A DNA stretch of 64,000 nucleotides from NCBI RefSeq assembly GCF_013839525.1, contig NZ_JACDIS010000006.1, positions 124,001 through 188,000 on the forward strand, given 5' to 3'. The position numbers were made by a program, and so were the translations under genes. The notes under the pieces were generated by a model. That model saw nothing but the letters and a program-made list of their open reading frames with translations, had not been told where the DNA came from and did not search any database. Position 1 is the first letter of the stretch, and the number at the start of each line of letters is the position of its first letter. Of this stretch, positions 9,000-17,897 are shown in pieces. The stretch is from Chthonobacter rhizosphaerae. GTDB lineage: Bacteria; Pseudomonadota; Alphaproteobacteria; Rhizobiales; Pleomorphomonadaceae.

Positions 9000-9892
9000 G
9001 CCTCAACGGCGTTCGCATCGACGACACGTTCGCCGAGGCCTTCGACATGGCGGCGACCGGCGTGATCATCACGGCGCCGACCGCCAAGTGGGCGGAGATC
9101 GCCGCCAAGACCATGACGGGCTTCGCCACATCGGTGATCGCCTGCGGCTGCGAGGCGGGAATCGACAAGATCCTGTCGCCGGAGGAGACGCCGGACGGGC
9201 GGCCGGGCGTGCGCGCGCTGATCTTCGGCTTCGACGGCGCCGGGCTGGAGGTGCAGCTGCGCAACCGGGTGGGCCAGTGCGTGCTGACCTCGCCGGGATC
9301 GGCTTGCTACTCCGGCCTCGACACGGACAAGCGCCTGAAGCTCGGCGCCACGCTGCGCTTCTTCGGCGACGGGCACCAGATCTCCAAGAAGCTCGGCAAG
9401 ACCCGCTACTGGCGCGTGCCGGTGATGGACGGCGAGTTCACGGTGGAGCACGACACGGGCCTGATGGAGGGCACCATCGGCGGCGGCAACGTGCTGATCC
9501 TCGGCCGCAGCTTCGACGAGGTGCTGGTGGCCGCCGAGGCGGCCGTGGAGGCGGCGAGCACGGTGGAGGGCGTGATCCTGCCCTTCCCGGGCGGCATCGT
9601 GCGCTCGGGCTCCAAGGTGGGCTCCAAGTATCCGGCCATGATCGCGTCAACCAACGACACCTTCTCGCCGGTGCTGCGGGGGAACCCGAACAGCAACCTC
9701 GACCCGGACACCGGGGCGGTGCTGGAGCTCGTGATGGACGGGCTCACCTTCGACGCCGTGAAGGAGAGCATGCGCCGGGCGGTGCACGCCGCCTGCGAGC
9801 TCGGCCCGGGCCGCGGCATCCAGCGCATCTCGGCGGGCAACTACGGCGGCAACCTCGGCCGCCATCATTTCCACCTTCGGGACCTCATCTGA
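8987..9892 (+). CDS. fhcD: Formylmethanofuran:H4MPT formyltransferase, Fhc subunit D
   Basis: The 301-residue protein is colinear with archaeal Ftr (about 297 residues). Recognisable blocks are GFATSVIACGCEAGI, SPGSACYSGL, and PFPGGIVRSGSKVGSKY. It moves the formyl group from N5-formyl-H4MPT to methylofuran, and FhcA then releases formate. It starts inside the fhcA 3' end and shares one base with the fhcC start (TGATG at 9890-9894). Confidence 0.96.
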   Translation: MPDLSLNGVRIDDTFAEAFDMAATGVIITAPTAKWAEIAAKTMTGFATSVIACGCEAGIDKILSPEETPDGRPGVRALIFGFDGAGLEVQLRNRVGQCVLTSPGSACYSGLDTDKRLKLGATLRFFGDGHQISKKLGKTRYWRVPVMDGEFTVEHDTGLMEGTIGGGNVLILGRSFDEVLVAAEAAVEAASTVEGVILPFPGGIVRSGSKVGSKYPAMIASTNDTFSPVLRGNPNSNLDPDTGAVLELVMDGLTFDAVKESMRRAVHAACELGPGRGIQRISAGNYGGNLGRHHFHLRDLI

Positions 9893-10695
9893 TGGCCGCG
9901 CTGACCTTCACGCTGAAAGCGACGCCGCCGGAGCGGCTGGACCTCTCGGCCCTGGTGCCGGCCCGGCTGACGGGCCTGTCGGCGGCGGAGATCGCGGCTC
10001 TGGCCATCGGCTCCACCCGGTCCGGCGTCACCCTCGGCGACATGTTCGACATCGCCGGCGACGACCCGACGGAGATCCGCATCACCGGCCACGAGCGGCT
10101 GGACAACGTGGGCCGGGGCCTGACGGGCGGCACGATCGCGGTGGACGGCGACGTGGGCATCTACGCCGGGCGCGCCATGAAGGCCGGCACGGTGACGGTG
10201 TCCGGCTCGGTGAAGGGTCCCTATCTCGGAACCGCCATGACGGGCGGGGCGATCCGGGTGGCCGGGGACGCCGCCGACGCGGTGGGCGGTGCGGTTCCGG
10301 GCGCGATGCACGGCCAGGCCGGCGGCCTGATCGTGGTGGGCGGCTCAGTCGGGGACTACGCGGGCGACCGCATGCGCCGGGGCGTGCTGGTGGTCAAGGG
10401 CTACGTGGGCGACGCCGCGGGCGTGCGCATGGTGGGCGGCACGATCGTCGCCCGCGCGCTCGGCACCCGGGCGGGCCTCGGCATGAAGCGGGGCACCTTG
10501 ATCGGCAAGACCGTGGCGGACCTGGAGCCGACCTTCGTGCCGACGGGCACCTACGACTTCCCCTTCCTGGCGCTGCTGAGGCGCTATCTGGAGACGGAGG
10601 CGCCCGGTACGGGCGCGCTGGTGCCGCAGAAGAACCCGCGCCGCTATCGGGGCGACATGGCGGCGCTCGGCAAGGGCGAGATCATCGTCGATTGA
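9892..10695 (+). CDS. fhcC: Formyltransferase/hydrolase complex subunit C
   Basis: The 267-residue protein has the repeated glycine pattern of the glutamate-synthase-alpha-C-terminal-like beta helix found in FwdC/FhcC: successive GGTIAVDGDVGIYAG, KAGTVTVSGSVKGPYLG, MTGGAIRVAGDA and RRGVLVVKGYVGDAAG strands between residues 75 and 185. It is a structural subunit of the Fhc complex and closes the fhcBADC operon. The convergent recO gene ends 28 bases away. Confidence 0.94.
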   Translation: MAALTFTLKATPPERLDLSALVPARLTGLSAAEIAALAIGSTRSGVTLGDMFDIAGDDPTEIRITGHERLDNVGRGLTGGTIAVDGDVGIYAGRAMKAGTVTVSGSVKGPYLGTAMTGGAIRVAGDAADAVGGAVPGAMHGQAGGLIVVGGSVGDYAGDRMRRGVLVVKGYVGDAAGVRMVGGTIVARALGTRAGLGMKRGTLIGKTVADLEPTFVPTGTYDFPFLALLRRYLETEAPGTGALVPQKNPRRYRGDMAALGKGEIIVD

Positions 10696-10722
10696 GGGCG
10701 GCCGATCGTCCGACGATGACGA

Positions 10723-11457
10723 TCAGGCCTTAGCGGCGGACCTCAGGCGCTCGATGAACTGGGCGCGGGCGGGCGTGAGCGGTTCGCCGCGCGGCTCGGC
10801 CACGTGCCGTTCGAGAAAGTAGCCGGTGAGCTGAAACGCGGCGACGAGGTCGGCGGCCGTGGGCGCGAGCGCCTCGCCGCCCGGGGCCAGGAAGGCCGGG
10901 AGCGGCAGCAGCCGGTCGCGGTAGGGCGCGCCGGCGGCGGCGCTGACGGCCCGGGCGCTCTTCGGGCTGACGTAGACCAGGTTCTCGGTGACGCCGGTGG
11001 CCGCGCAGGCGGCGAGATCGAGGGCGAAGCCGAGCTCCTCCAGCACCGCGAGCTCGAACCGCACCAGGAGCCGGCCGGCGTCGACCGGGTCGTTCAGGTG
11101 GTCGACCACGATGGTGGCGGCCTCGAACAGGGCCGGGTGCGGGTCCCGCTCCGGCAGGGTGCGCAGGAGCGCCGTGAGCAGCTGGATGCCGTAGACGCCG
11201 GTGGCGCTCTCGATGAGGCGCGCGGCCCGGCCGGTGACAAGCTCCGTCGTGAACATGCCGAGATGAGCGTCGAGGCGGGCGCGCCAGGTGACCAGCACCG
11301 TGTTGCCGGGCTGCAGGATGGGCGCGGTGCGCCGCGTGCGGCCGCCCTTGACGAGCCCCAGGTGCCGGCCGCGCTCGGCGGTCATCACCTCCAGGATGAC
11401 GCTTCCCTCCCCGTGCGGCCGGGTGCCGAGGACGAGGGCTTCCGATGTCCATTCCAT
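10723..11457 (-). CDS. recO: DNA repair protein RecO
   Basis: The 244-residue protein begins [20 protein letters not shown], the OB-fold entry typical of RecO, and continues with the helical C-terminal domain. RecO loads RecA on gapped DNA together with RecR. Only scattered cysteines are present, so no zinc finger is evident. In-frame codons run upstream to 11655, but that stretch is low-complexity Pro/Ala/Arg; ATG 11457 is the family start. Its stop faces fhcC. Confidence 0.92.
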   Translation of the reverse strand: MEWTSEALVLGTRPHGEGSVILEVMTAERGRHLGLVKGGRTRRTAPILQPGNTVLVTWRARLDAHLGMFTTELVTGRAARLIESATGVYGIQLLTALLRTLPERDPHPALFEAATIVVDHLNDPVDAGRLLVRFELAVLEELGFALDLAACAATGVTENLVYVSPKSARAVSAAAGAPYRDRLLPLPAFLAPGGEALAPTAADLVAAFQLTGYFLERHVAEPRGEPLTPARAQFIERLRSAAKA

Positions 11458-11659
11458 GCGACGCGACCCTGAGGTGATCAGGGGGAAGTCATAGCGGGTC
11501 GGCAGGCGCGGAGCCACCGGGGCGCAGGGGGAGGAGGAACGCGCGGGTGGTCGGGGTGCGCGGGCCTCGACGGCCATGGCGGGAGCGGTCGGGGTGCGCG
11601 GGCCCTCGACGGCCGCGGAGGGGGTGGGGTGGGCCGGTGACGGCCCTCCCCTCAAGTCG

Positions 11660-12139
11660 TCAGGCGGCGAGGTCGGCGGCGACCTTGACGCTGACCATCT
11701 TGTCGGGATCGCGCACGGGCTCGCCGCGCTTGATCTTGTCGACGTTCTCCATGCCCTCGATCACCTTGCCCCAGACCGTGTACTGCTTGTCCAGGAAGCG
11801 GGCATCGTCGAAGCAGATGAAGAACTGCGAGTTGGCGCTGTTCGGGTTCTGGGCGCGGGCCATGGAGGCGGTGCCGCGGACGTGGGGTTCGGCGTTGAAC
11901 TCCTGCTTCAGGTCCGGGTACTTGGAACCGCCGGTGCCGGTGCCATGGGGGCAGCCGGTCTGGGCCATGAAGCCCTCGATCACGCGGTGGAAGACGACGC
12001 CGTCGTAGAAGCCCTCGCGGGCGAGCTTCTTGATGTGAGCGACGTGGTTCGGGGCGAGATCCGGGCGCATCTCGATGACGACGCGGCCTTTGGTGGTCTC
12101 GATGACCAGCGTGTTCTCCGGGTCCTTGTAGTCGGCCAT
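11660..12139 (-). CDS. Cytosolic cyclophilin-type peptidyl-prolyl isomerase
   Basis: The 159-residue protein has the bacterial cyclophilin core with [30 protein letters not shown] and the [17 protein letters not shown] end. It has no signal sequence and should act in the cytoplasm on Xaa-Pro bonds. ATG 12139 has an AAGGAGA Shine-Dalgarno. It follows an exported paralogue 68 bases upstream with the same core, a tandem duplication with two cellular addresses. Confidence 0.93.
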   Translation of the reverse strand: MADYKDPENTLVIETTKGRVVIEMRPDLAPNHVAHIKKLAREGFYDGVVFHRVIEGFMAQTGCPHGTGTGGSKYPDLKQEFNAEPHVRGTASMARAQNPNSANSQFFICFDDARFLDKQYTVWGKVIEGMENVDKIKRGEPVRDPDKMVSVKVAADLAA

Positions 12140-12207
12140 GTCAGTCTCTCCTTCTTGGCGCAAGCCCCGGGCCGTCATGGCCGGGGCCTCGGGTGTTCGG
12201 ATAACGC

Positions 12208-12744
12208 TCAGTTGGCCTCGGAGGCGAGACGGAGCGTGACGATCTTGTCGGGATTGGCCGGCGGCTCGCCCTTGTTGATCTGGTCGATCACGTCCATCCC
12301 CTCGGTGACTTCGCCCCACACCGTGTACTGGCCGTTCAGGAAGCTGCCCTCATCGAACATGATGAAGAACTGGGAATTGGCGCTGTTCGGGTCCTGGGCC
12401 CGGGCCATGCCGACCGTGCCGCGCTCGAACGGCTCCTGGGAGAACTCGGCCGGAATGTCCGGAAGATCCGAACCGCCCATGCCGGTGCCGGTCGGATCGC
12501 CGGTCTGGGCCATGAAGCCGGGGATCACCCTGTGGAAGACGATGCCGTCGTAGAACTTGTCGGCGACGAGCTTCTTGACCTGGGCCACATGCTGGGGGGC
12601 CAGATCCGGCCGGAGCGCGATGACGACGCGGCCCTTGGTGGTCTCCATGACCAGCGTGTCCTCGGGGCCGGCGGCCTCGGCCGTGACGGGCGCGAGGGCG
12701 AGCCAGAGTGCGGCGGCGGCGGCCGCGACGAGCTTTCCGAACAT
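12208..12744 (-). CDS. Exported cyclophilin-type peptidyl-prolyl isomerase
   Basis: The 178-residue protein starts with an Ala-rich signal peptide (about residues 1-24, ending VTAEA), followed by the same cyclophilin core as its neighbour: [33 protein letters not shown] and YTVWGEVTEGMDVIDQI. It should assist folding in the periplasm. It is the second gene of the minus-strand group coaD-ppi-ppi, and the 43-base gap to coaD suggests co-transcription. Confidence 0.93.
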   Translation of the reverse strand: MFGKLVAAAAAALWLALAPVTAEAAGPEDTLVMETTKGRVVIALRPDLAPQHVAQVKKLVADKFYDGIVFHRVIPGFMAQTGDPTGTGMGGSDLPDIPAEFSQEPFERGTVGMARAQDPNSANSQFFIMFDEGSFLNGQYTVWGEVTEGMDVIDQINKGEPPANPDKIVTLRLASEAN

Positions 12745-12787
12745 AGGGTCTCCTGGAATGCTTCTGAAAGGGCTTCAGGGGAACGCG

Positions 12788-13282
12788 TCAGCGCATATAC
12801 TGCGCGCGGAGCTTTTCCGCCACGTGGGGCGGAACGAAGGCGGAGATGTCGCCGCCGAGAGCCGCGATCTGGCGCACCAGGCTGGACGCCACGTGTCGGA
12901 CCTCCGCCGAGGCGCCGAGGAAGACGGTGTCGATCTCCGGCGCGAGGGCGCCGTTCATGCCGGCCATCTGCGCCTCGTAGTCGAAATCGGTGGTATTGCG
13001 CAGGCCCCGCACGATGGCGACGGCGCCGGCGGCGCGCGCCGCGTCCACCACGAGGCCGTCGAAGGTGACGATCTCGATGGGCGTGCCGGTGTCGGCCGCG
13101 ATCGGATCCACGACCGCCCGCAGCATGGCGACGCGCTCCTCGGCGCTGAACAGCGCCTTCTTGGCGTGGTGCACGCCCATGGCCACCACCAGCCTGTCGA
13201 ACAGACGGGCGGCGCGGCGGATGACGTCCACATGACCAAAGGTCACCGGATCGAACGAACCGGAATAGAGCGCTGTCTTCAT
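12788..13282 (-). CDS. coaD: Phosphopantetheine adenylyltransferase
   Basis: The 164-residue protein has the nucleotidyltransferase TxGH motif (TFGH, residues 14-17) after ALYSGSFDPV, and the typical AIVRGLRNTTDFDYEAQMA and SSLVRQIAALGGD blocks. It makes dephospho-CoA from ATP and 4'-phosphopantetheine in the penultimate step of CoA synthesis. Length and start are canonical. Confidence 0.96.
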   Translation of the reverse strand: MKTALYSGSFDPVTFGHVDVIRRAARLFDRLVVAMGVHHAKKALFSAEERVAMLRAVVDPIAADTGTPIEIVTFDGLVVDAARAAGAVAIVRGLRNTTDFDYEAQMAGMNGALAPEIDTVFLGASAEVRHVASSLVRQIAALGGDISAFVPPHVAEKLRAQYMR

Positions 13283-13390
13283 GGCTTCTTAGTTACAGAA
13301 GCCCGGGCGCGCCGACAACGGCGTTGACGGCGGGAAGACCGCGGGCCGGAACCGGCCGGAGCGGCGCGGCGCGCGCCTGCGGGCAGAGCG

Positions 13391-13405
13391 TCAACCCTTT
13401 GTTAA
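13391..13405 (+). promoter_or_regulatory. Possible CtrA-type half-site pair
   Basis: The sequence TCAACCCTTTGTTAA is one mismatch from the alphaproteobacterial CtrA pattern TTAA-N7-TTAA. It lies about 110 bases before the small secreted protein gene at 13515, at a plausible promoter distance. A single site found by eye is weak evidence. Confidence 0.3.
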
Positions 13406-13514
13406 GCTTGCCGAACCCTGTTCGGTGAAGAGACCGTTTCGATTCATATCCGAGTAACCGGCGGGCCGGAAACTGGACAGCGAGGGGCACTTCAGAAGGA
13501 AGGGACATCCGATC

Positions 13515-13784
13515 ATGACGCGGCAGATCCAGACCAAGCTGAAGCGCATCGCTGCAGTCACCGCCGTCAGCGCGACGGCCTTGACACTGTTGATCGGCGC
13601 CACCCGATCCGAGTGGTCTATCGTCGGCAAGGACGATCGCGTCCCGTCGGTGGCCGACTGCCGTAAAGCCGAGATGAAGAGCGACGACTTCTGTTCCGGT
13701 GTGAAGCTTCCGGAAACAACGACCGAAGCCTATCAAGTGATGCCCGGCCTTTCGATCATCGAGCAAGTCGAAGCCCGGAGCTGA
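13515..13784 (+). CDS. Small exported protein of unknown function (paralogue 1)
   Basis: I do not recognise this 89-residue protein. It has a basic N-terminus and a hydrophobic stretch (about residues 11-28, ending LLIGA) that looks like a signal peptide or anchor. The mature part is short and hydrophilic with GKDDRVPSVADC and a second Cys in DFCSG, so an exported disulfide is possible. The next small gene has a comparable exported layout and a KGDRVAPVA segment at the equivalent place, so the two look like diverged copies. An AGGAAGG Shine-Dalgarno element lies before the ATG. Confidence 0.7.
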   Translation: MTRQIQTKLKRIAAVTAVSATALTLLIGATRSEWSIVGKDDRVPSVADCRKAEMKSDDFCSGVKLPETTTEAYQVMPGLSIIEQVEARS

Positions 13785-13979
13785 CGCGTTACGGAACCAT
13801 TCCATCCCGCCCACGTTGAAGAGAACACAAGGTCATCGCTGACCTGTGATTGGGCCGTTGAAAGTTCAATGCGTATGGTCATCGGCACAGAACCATCAAT
13901 CCGGAGCGCTTCGATGCTGGACGGCGAAGGCATCGCCGAGGGGGCATTCGAAGCCAGAGGCATGAAGGGGTGGGACATC

Positions 13980-14219
13980 ATGGCGAAGTCCTCCACGACG
14001 CTCGTGACGATGGGCTGCGCGGCTGCGGTCGCGATGGCGCTGGTTGGCGCCGCTTACGCGATCGACGCTCCGGCCCCGCGTGAGGACATCCTCATGAAGG
14101 GCGACCGGGTCGCGCCGGTGGCCGGCGGCGAGCCGAACGCGCTGACGGTCGAGGAAGTGAACCTCGACGCCGGCATCTCCAATCTTATTCGCGTGAAGGC
14201 GGAACCGGCGGTCATGTGA
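13980..14219 (+). CDS. Small exported protein of unknown function (paralogue 2)
   Basis: This 79-residue protein has a clear signal peptide (about residues 1-27, ending GAAYA) and a mature part of about 50 residues containing ILMKGDRVAPVAGGEPN. It has no cysteines in the mature part, unlike the neighbour at 13515. ATG 13980 is chosen because it gives the cleanest signal peptide; in-frame upstream ATGs at 13869 and 13962 would only add a hydrophilic leader. A strong stem-loop follows at 14273. The function is unknown. Confidence 0.65.
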   Translation: MAKSSTTLVTMGCAAAVAMALVGAAYAIDAPAPREDILMKGDRVAPVAGGEPNALTVEEVNLDAGISNLIRVKAEPAVM

Positions 14220-14847
14220 GGCGTTGACCTGACAGCCTGATCGACCAGATTCGCGTCCAAAGTCATCATCGAGAAGCCCGCTGCCGACCCCACGGCAGCG
14301 GGCTTCGCCGTTTCGAGGCCTGGTTCGACCCCTCGGCGGGCGGACGAGAGGTGATAGATCCGGCGTGCGGGTCGGGCTATATGACACCTCCGTGACATCC
14401 CGGATAGCCGCACGGGCCGTCTTGCGCCGACGGGCGGGCGGAACCATATGCTGCGTCGGCCGGATCTTCGAAACGGCGGAGGCGGCGTTCGGCCGTTTGC
14501 CGCAACCGGGTTGTTCGCGCCCGGCCGCGCGGATGCCTAGTCTCAACATGCCGTCGTCGACGTGTTCGCCGGCGATGGCCGCGGTGATTTGGAAGCAGCT
14601 TGCGCCGCGAAACCAAACGCTAAAGAGCGCCACGGGCCGCCGTGGCAGAGAGTTCGACCATGACGACGACGCTCCGCCTGACCCTCCGCCAGACCGCACC
14701 AACTTTCGTCGATCCGTCGAAAGCGATGCAACGAACCCTTCACCGAACGCGTTGTCGGGGGCGCCTCATCGCGCACTGACACGCATGGCTCGCCCATGGG
14801 TCCAAGGTTGAAGCCGCGTCTAAAGCGGCCGTTGTTCAGGTCTGGAA
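14220..14847. other. Gene-poor stretch
   Basis: I find no convincing gene in these 628 bases. Open frames on both strands (for example 14365-14811 plus and 14543-14797 minus) are compositionally random, lack ribosome-binding sites and show no family features. The stretch holds the stem-loop terminator at 14273 and probably the promoter of the small gene at 14848. Its base composition is less GC-biased than the surrounding genes. Confidence 0.5.
14273..14306 (+). terminator. Stem-loop terminator after the small exported gene
   Basis: A perfect 14-base-pair stem (14273-14286 with 14293-14306) encloses a six-base loop 54 bases after the stop at 14219. The T tract that follows is weak (GCCGTTTCG), so it may end transcription only partly or protect the transcript end. 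Confidence 0.7.
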
Positions 14848-15036
14848 ATGTTCAACAATTATCTCGTGGAAGTGAAGAACAGCCCGGTCGGAATCCTGGT
14901 CCGGGAGGGGAACGCCTACGCGTTCCACGCCCTGGAACCCGGTCTCGGCGACCTGGAGGGCACCGTCTTCAAGGATGCGTTCGCGGCCGAGCAGGCGGCG
15001 CGCAAGACCCTGGAGAACCGCCGCAAGAAGGCGTGA
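14848..15036 (+). CDS. Small protein of unknown function
   Basis: The 62-residue product begins MFNNYLVEVKNSPVGILVRE and ends in a basic RKTLENRRKKA tail. It is soluble, without signal or membrane segment. The mixture of aromatic, charged and hydrophobic residues looks like a real small domain rather than noise, with a strand-rich first half and a helical AAEQAARKTLEN end. I do not recognise a family. It is convergent with parC, and a strong hairpin at 15044 separates them. Confidence 0.55.
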   Translation: MFNNYLVEVKNSPVGILVREGNAYAFHALEPGLGDLEGTVFKDAFAAEQAARKTLENRRKKA

Positions 15037-15043
15037 TGACCGT

Positions 15044-15075
15044 GGCGCGCCCCCGCTCACGCGGGGGTGCGCGCC
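15044..15075. terminator. Bidirectional stem-loop between convergent genes
   Basis: A GC-rich stem (15044-15056 with 15061-15075, two bulged bases, TCAC loop) lies between the small plus-strand gene ending at 15036 and the end of parC at 15100. Position and symmetry fit a shared terminator, although no T tract is seen. Confidence 0.55.
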
Positions 15076-15099
15076 GACCGCCCCGCACGAGGGCGGCCG

Positions 15100-17352
15100 T
15101 CAGAAGCCGCGATCGCCGAAGCTGTTGGACCGCGGGAAGCCGGTCGGCGGCAGCCGGCCCGCCATGGCCCGATCGGTCAGCCAGTCGGCGAGGTCCGTGA
15201 GCGTGCGCAGGAAGACGCGCCCGCCCGGATCGGTCCAGGTGAGGCCCTTCTCGCCTTCGAACACCTTCACGTCCGCGACGCCGCCGCTCTGGTAGCGCTG
15301 CAGCCGCACGCCCTTGCCGCGGCTCATCTCCGGCACCTGGCCGAGCGGGAAGACGACCAGCTTCCGATTCTCGCCGATGATGGCCACGTGGTCGCCGGTG
15401 ACCGGCACCACGGGACGGGCCTTCGCGCCGGCGGTCAGGTTGAGCGCCTGCTTGCCCTTGCGGGTGTTGGCGACGAGATCCGCCTCGGCCACCACGAAGC
15501 CGTAACCGTCGGTGGAGACGAGGAGGAGCTTGCGCTCCGGGTTGTGGACGAACACGTCCACCACGTCCGCGCCTTCGTCGAGGTCCACCATGAGGCGGAC
15601 CGGCTCGCCGGTGGAGCGGCCGCCGGGCAGCTTGTCGGCGCCGAGGGTGTACATCTTCCCCGTGTCGGAGAAGACCATCAGCTTGTCGGTGGTCTGGGCG
15701 GTGAACGAGATGGCGAGCTTGTCGCCGGCCTTGAACTGGAGGCCGGACAGGTCCGTCACGTGGCCCTTGAGGGCGCGGATCCAGCCCTTCTCGGACACCA
15801 CGACGGTGATCGGCTCGCGCTCGATCAGCGCCTGGGACACCGCCTCCGCCCCGTGGGTGGGCGCCTCGCCGAAGCTGGTGCGGCGCTTGCCGAGGGGGGT
15901 GTCCGGGCCGAAGGTCTTGCGGACCTTGGAGATCTCCCAGCGCACCGTCTTCCACTGCTTCGCCTCGGAGGCGAGCAGGTCCTCGATGTCGCGCTTCTCG
16001 TCGGAGAGCTCCTCGTGCTCCTTGCGGATCTCCATCTCCTCCAGCTTGCGCAGGTTCCTGAGGCGCATGTTGAGGATGGCGTCCGCCTGAGTGTCGTTGA
16101 GGCCGAAGGCGGCCATCAGCTCCTTCTTGGGCTCGTCCTCCTCGCGGATGATGCGGATCACCTCGTCGAGGTTGAGGTAGGCGATGATGTAGCCTTCCAG
16201 GAGCTCCAGCCGCCGGACGATCTCGCCGAGGCGGAAGTTGGTGCGCCGGATCAGCACCTCGCGCCGGTGGGCGAGCCACTCGACGAGCACCTGCTTCAGG
16301 CCGATGACGTTCGGCACCTGCCCGCGGGAGAGGACGTTCAAGTTGAGCGGGATGCGGCTTTCCAGCTCGGAGAGCTTGAAGAGCGCCTCCATCATGATCT
16401 TCTCGTCGACGTTCCGGCTCTTCGGCACGATGACGATGCGGACGTCCTCCGCGCTCTCGTCGCGGATGTCCTCCACGAGCGGGAGCTTCCGCTCCTGGAC
16501 GAGCTCGGCGATCTTCTCGATCAGGCGCGACTTCTGGACCTGGTAGGGAATCTCGGTGATCACCGCCTGCCACATGCCGCGGTCGAGCTCCTCCTTGTCC
16601 CAGCGGGCGCGGACCCGGAAGCCGCCGCGGCCGGTGCGGTAGGCCTCCACGATGTCGGCCTTCCGCTCGATCAGGATGCCGCCGGTGGGGAAGTCCGGCC
16701 CCTTCACGAACGCGACCAGATCCTCCACCGTGGCGTCGGGCTTGTCGATCAGGTGCATGGCGGCGTCGCAGAGTTCCGCCGCGTTGTGGGGCGGGATGGA
16801 CGTCGCCATGCCGACCGCGATGCCGGACGAGCCGTTGGCGAGGAGGTTCGGGAAGGCGCCCGGAAGAACGATGGGCTCCTTGTCCTCGCCGTCGTAGGTC
16901 TCGCGGAAGTCGACCGCGTCCTCGTCGAGGCCGTCGAGGAGGAGGCGCGCCACCTCGGTGAGGCGCGCCTCGGTGTAGCGCATGGCCGCGGCGTTATCGC
17001 CGTCGATGTTGCCGAAGTTGCCCTGGCCGTCCACCAGCGGATAGCGCTGCGAGAAGTCCTGCGCGAGGCGCACGAGGGCGTCGTAGACCGACTGGTCGCC
17101 GTGCGGGTGGTACTTGCCGATCACGTCGCCGACGACGCGGGCGCACTTCTTGAAGGCCGCGCCGGGATCGAGGCGCAAGAGCCGCATGGCGTAGAGCACG
17201 CGCCGGTGCACGGGCTTCAGGCCGTCGCGCACGTCCGGCAGGGCGCGGTGCATGATGGTGGACAGCGCGTAGGCGAGGTAGCGCTCCTCGAGCGCTTCGC
17301 GCAGGTTGACGGGCTCGATGCCGTGGCCGGGTGGAATCAGATCTTTTCCCAT
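15100..17352 (-). CDS. parC: DNA topoisomerase IV subunit A
   Basis: The 750-residue protein has the GyrA/ParC breakage-reunion domain: [16 protein letters not shown] (residues 36-51), [12 protein letters not shown] and [10 protein letters not shown] with catalytic Tyr126, followed by the coiled-coil and beta-propeller domain. The length (GyrA is usually nearer 900) and the lack of an obvious GyrA-box support ParC. With ParE it decatenates replicated chromosomes. The [21 protein letters not shown] start is typical of alphaproteobacterial ParC. Confidence 0.93.
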   Translation of the reverse strand: MGKDLIPPGHGIEPVNLREALEERYLAYALSTIMHRALPDVRDGLKPVHRRVLYAMRLLRLDPGAAFKKCARVVGDVIGKYHPHGDQSVYDALVRLAQDFSQRYPLVDGQGNFGNIDGDNAAAMRYTEARLTEVARLLLDGLDEDAVDFRETYDGEDKEPIVLPGAFPNLLANGSSGIAVGMATSIPPHNAAELCDAAMHLIDKPDATVEDLVAFVKGPDFPTGGILIERKADIVEAYRTGRGGFRVRARWDKEELDRGMWQAVITEIPYQVQKSRLIEKIAELVQERKLPLVEDIRDESAEDVRIVIVPKSRNVDEKIMMEALFKLSELESRIPLNLNVLSRGQVPNVIGLKQVLVEWLAHRREVLIRRTNFRLGEIVRRLELLEGYIIAYLNLDEVIRIIREEDEPKKELMAAFGLNDTQADAILNMRLRNLRKLEEMEIRKEHEELSDEKRDIEDLLASEAKQWKTVRWEISKVRKTFGPDTPLGKRRTSFGEAPTHGAEAVSQALIEREPITVVVSEKGWIRALKGHVTDLSGLQFKAGDKLAISFTAQTTDKLMVFSDTGKMYTLGADKLPGGRSTGEPVRLMVDLDEGADVVDVFVHNPERKLLLVSTDGYGFVVAEADLVANTRKGKQALNLTAGAKARPVVPVTGDHVAIIGENRKLVVFPLGQVPEMSRGKGVRLQRYQSGGVADVKVFEGEKGLTWTDPGGRVFLRTLTDLADWLTDRAMAGRLPPTGFPRSNSFGDRGF

Positions 17353-17897
17353 GGGGCATGGGTAGAATCAGGAACGCTTTGTGGCAACCGCCAGCGCGGG
17401 CGGAGCGGGGGATTTCTGCGGAAAAGCGGGGAATGAGGCACGGGGGTGACGGACGGTTCGCCCGTCGGAGAGACGGCGCGCAGCGCGGCGGAGGATGCAC
17501 CCGTCCTCCAGGCCAGCACGGACCGCGAAGGCGGACCACCGACGCATCGCCCGAACCCCCACGCCAGGACTGCGTGGACGGTCCGCCGGACGCCGACCAT
17601 GACGATGGCGAGCGCCAAGGCCATACAGCAATCCACACCCCCTTTCCAGGACGTCACCCCGGCGAAAGCCGGGGCCCAACCGTCGCCGACGGCTTCTCGA
17701 CGGTCGTGGTGCGGACGCCGCAGCTGGATCCCGGCTTTCGCCGGGATGACGACCACCCACGGCCATCCCGGTCTCAGCCCACCCCCTCCCCCACTGCGGC
17801 ATCGCCGCGCGCACAATCTTCCCCGCGCCGGTGGATCATCCCGGCGGCGCGGAGTAGAAGGCGAGCTTGACCTTTCGTCCTCGTCCGGGTGCCGACC
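17353..17897. other. Intergenic region with a repeat element, before folP
   Basis: These 545 bases separate divergent parC and folP. I see no gene: frames here give only repeat-derived or low-complexity peptides. The middle contains a long inverted-repeat element (17652-17751). Promoters for parC and for the folP operon must lie to either side, but no clear -35/-10 pair stands out. Confidence 0.55.
17652..17751. repeat. Alphaproteobacterial palindromic intergenic repeat
   Basis: The ends are inverted copies: CGTCACCCCGGCGAAAGCCG at 17652 and GCTTTCGCCGGGATGACG ending at 17751, about 60 bases apart. This kind of element is scattered through intergenic regions of many Rhizobiales and Caulobacterales and produces the tell-tale peptide HPGESRDP when translated. 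The arms differ at a few positions, so it is an imperfect inverted repeat that could fold as a long hairpin in RNA. No transposase is present. Confidence 0.8.

Noticed and set aside
14365-14811. Plus-strand open frame of 148 codons
   Set aside because: It has no ribosome-binding site, random composition and no recognisable features, and it starts within 60 bases of the terminator.
15067-17436. Long plus-strand frame antisense to parC
   Set aside because: It is a mirror of the parC codon pattern (His/Val/Glu/Leu rich) with no domain.
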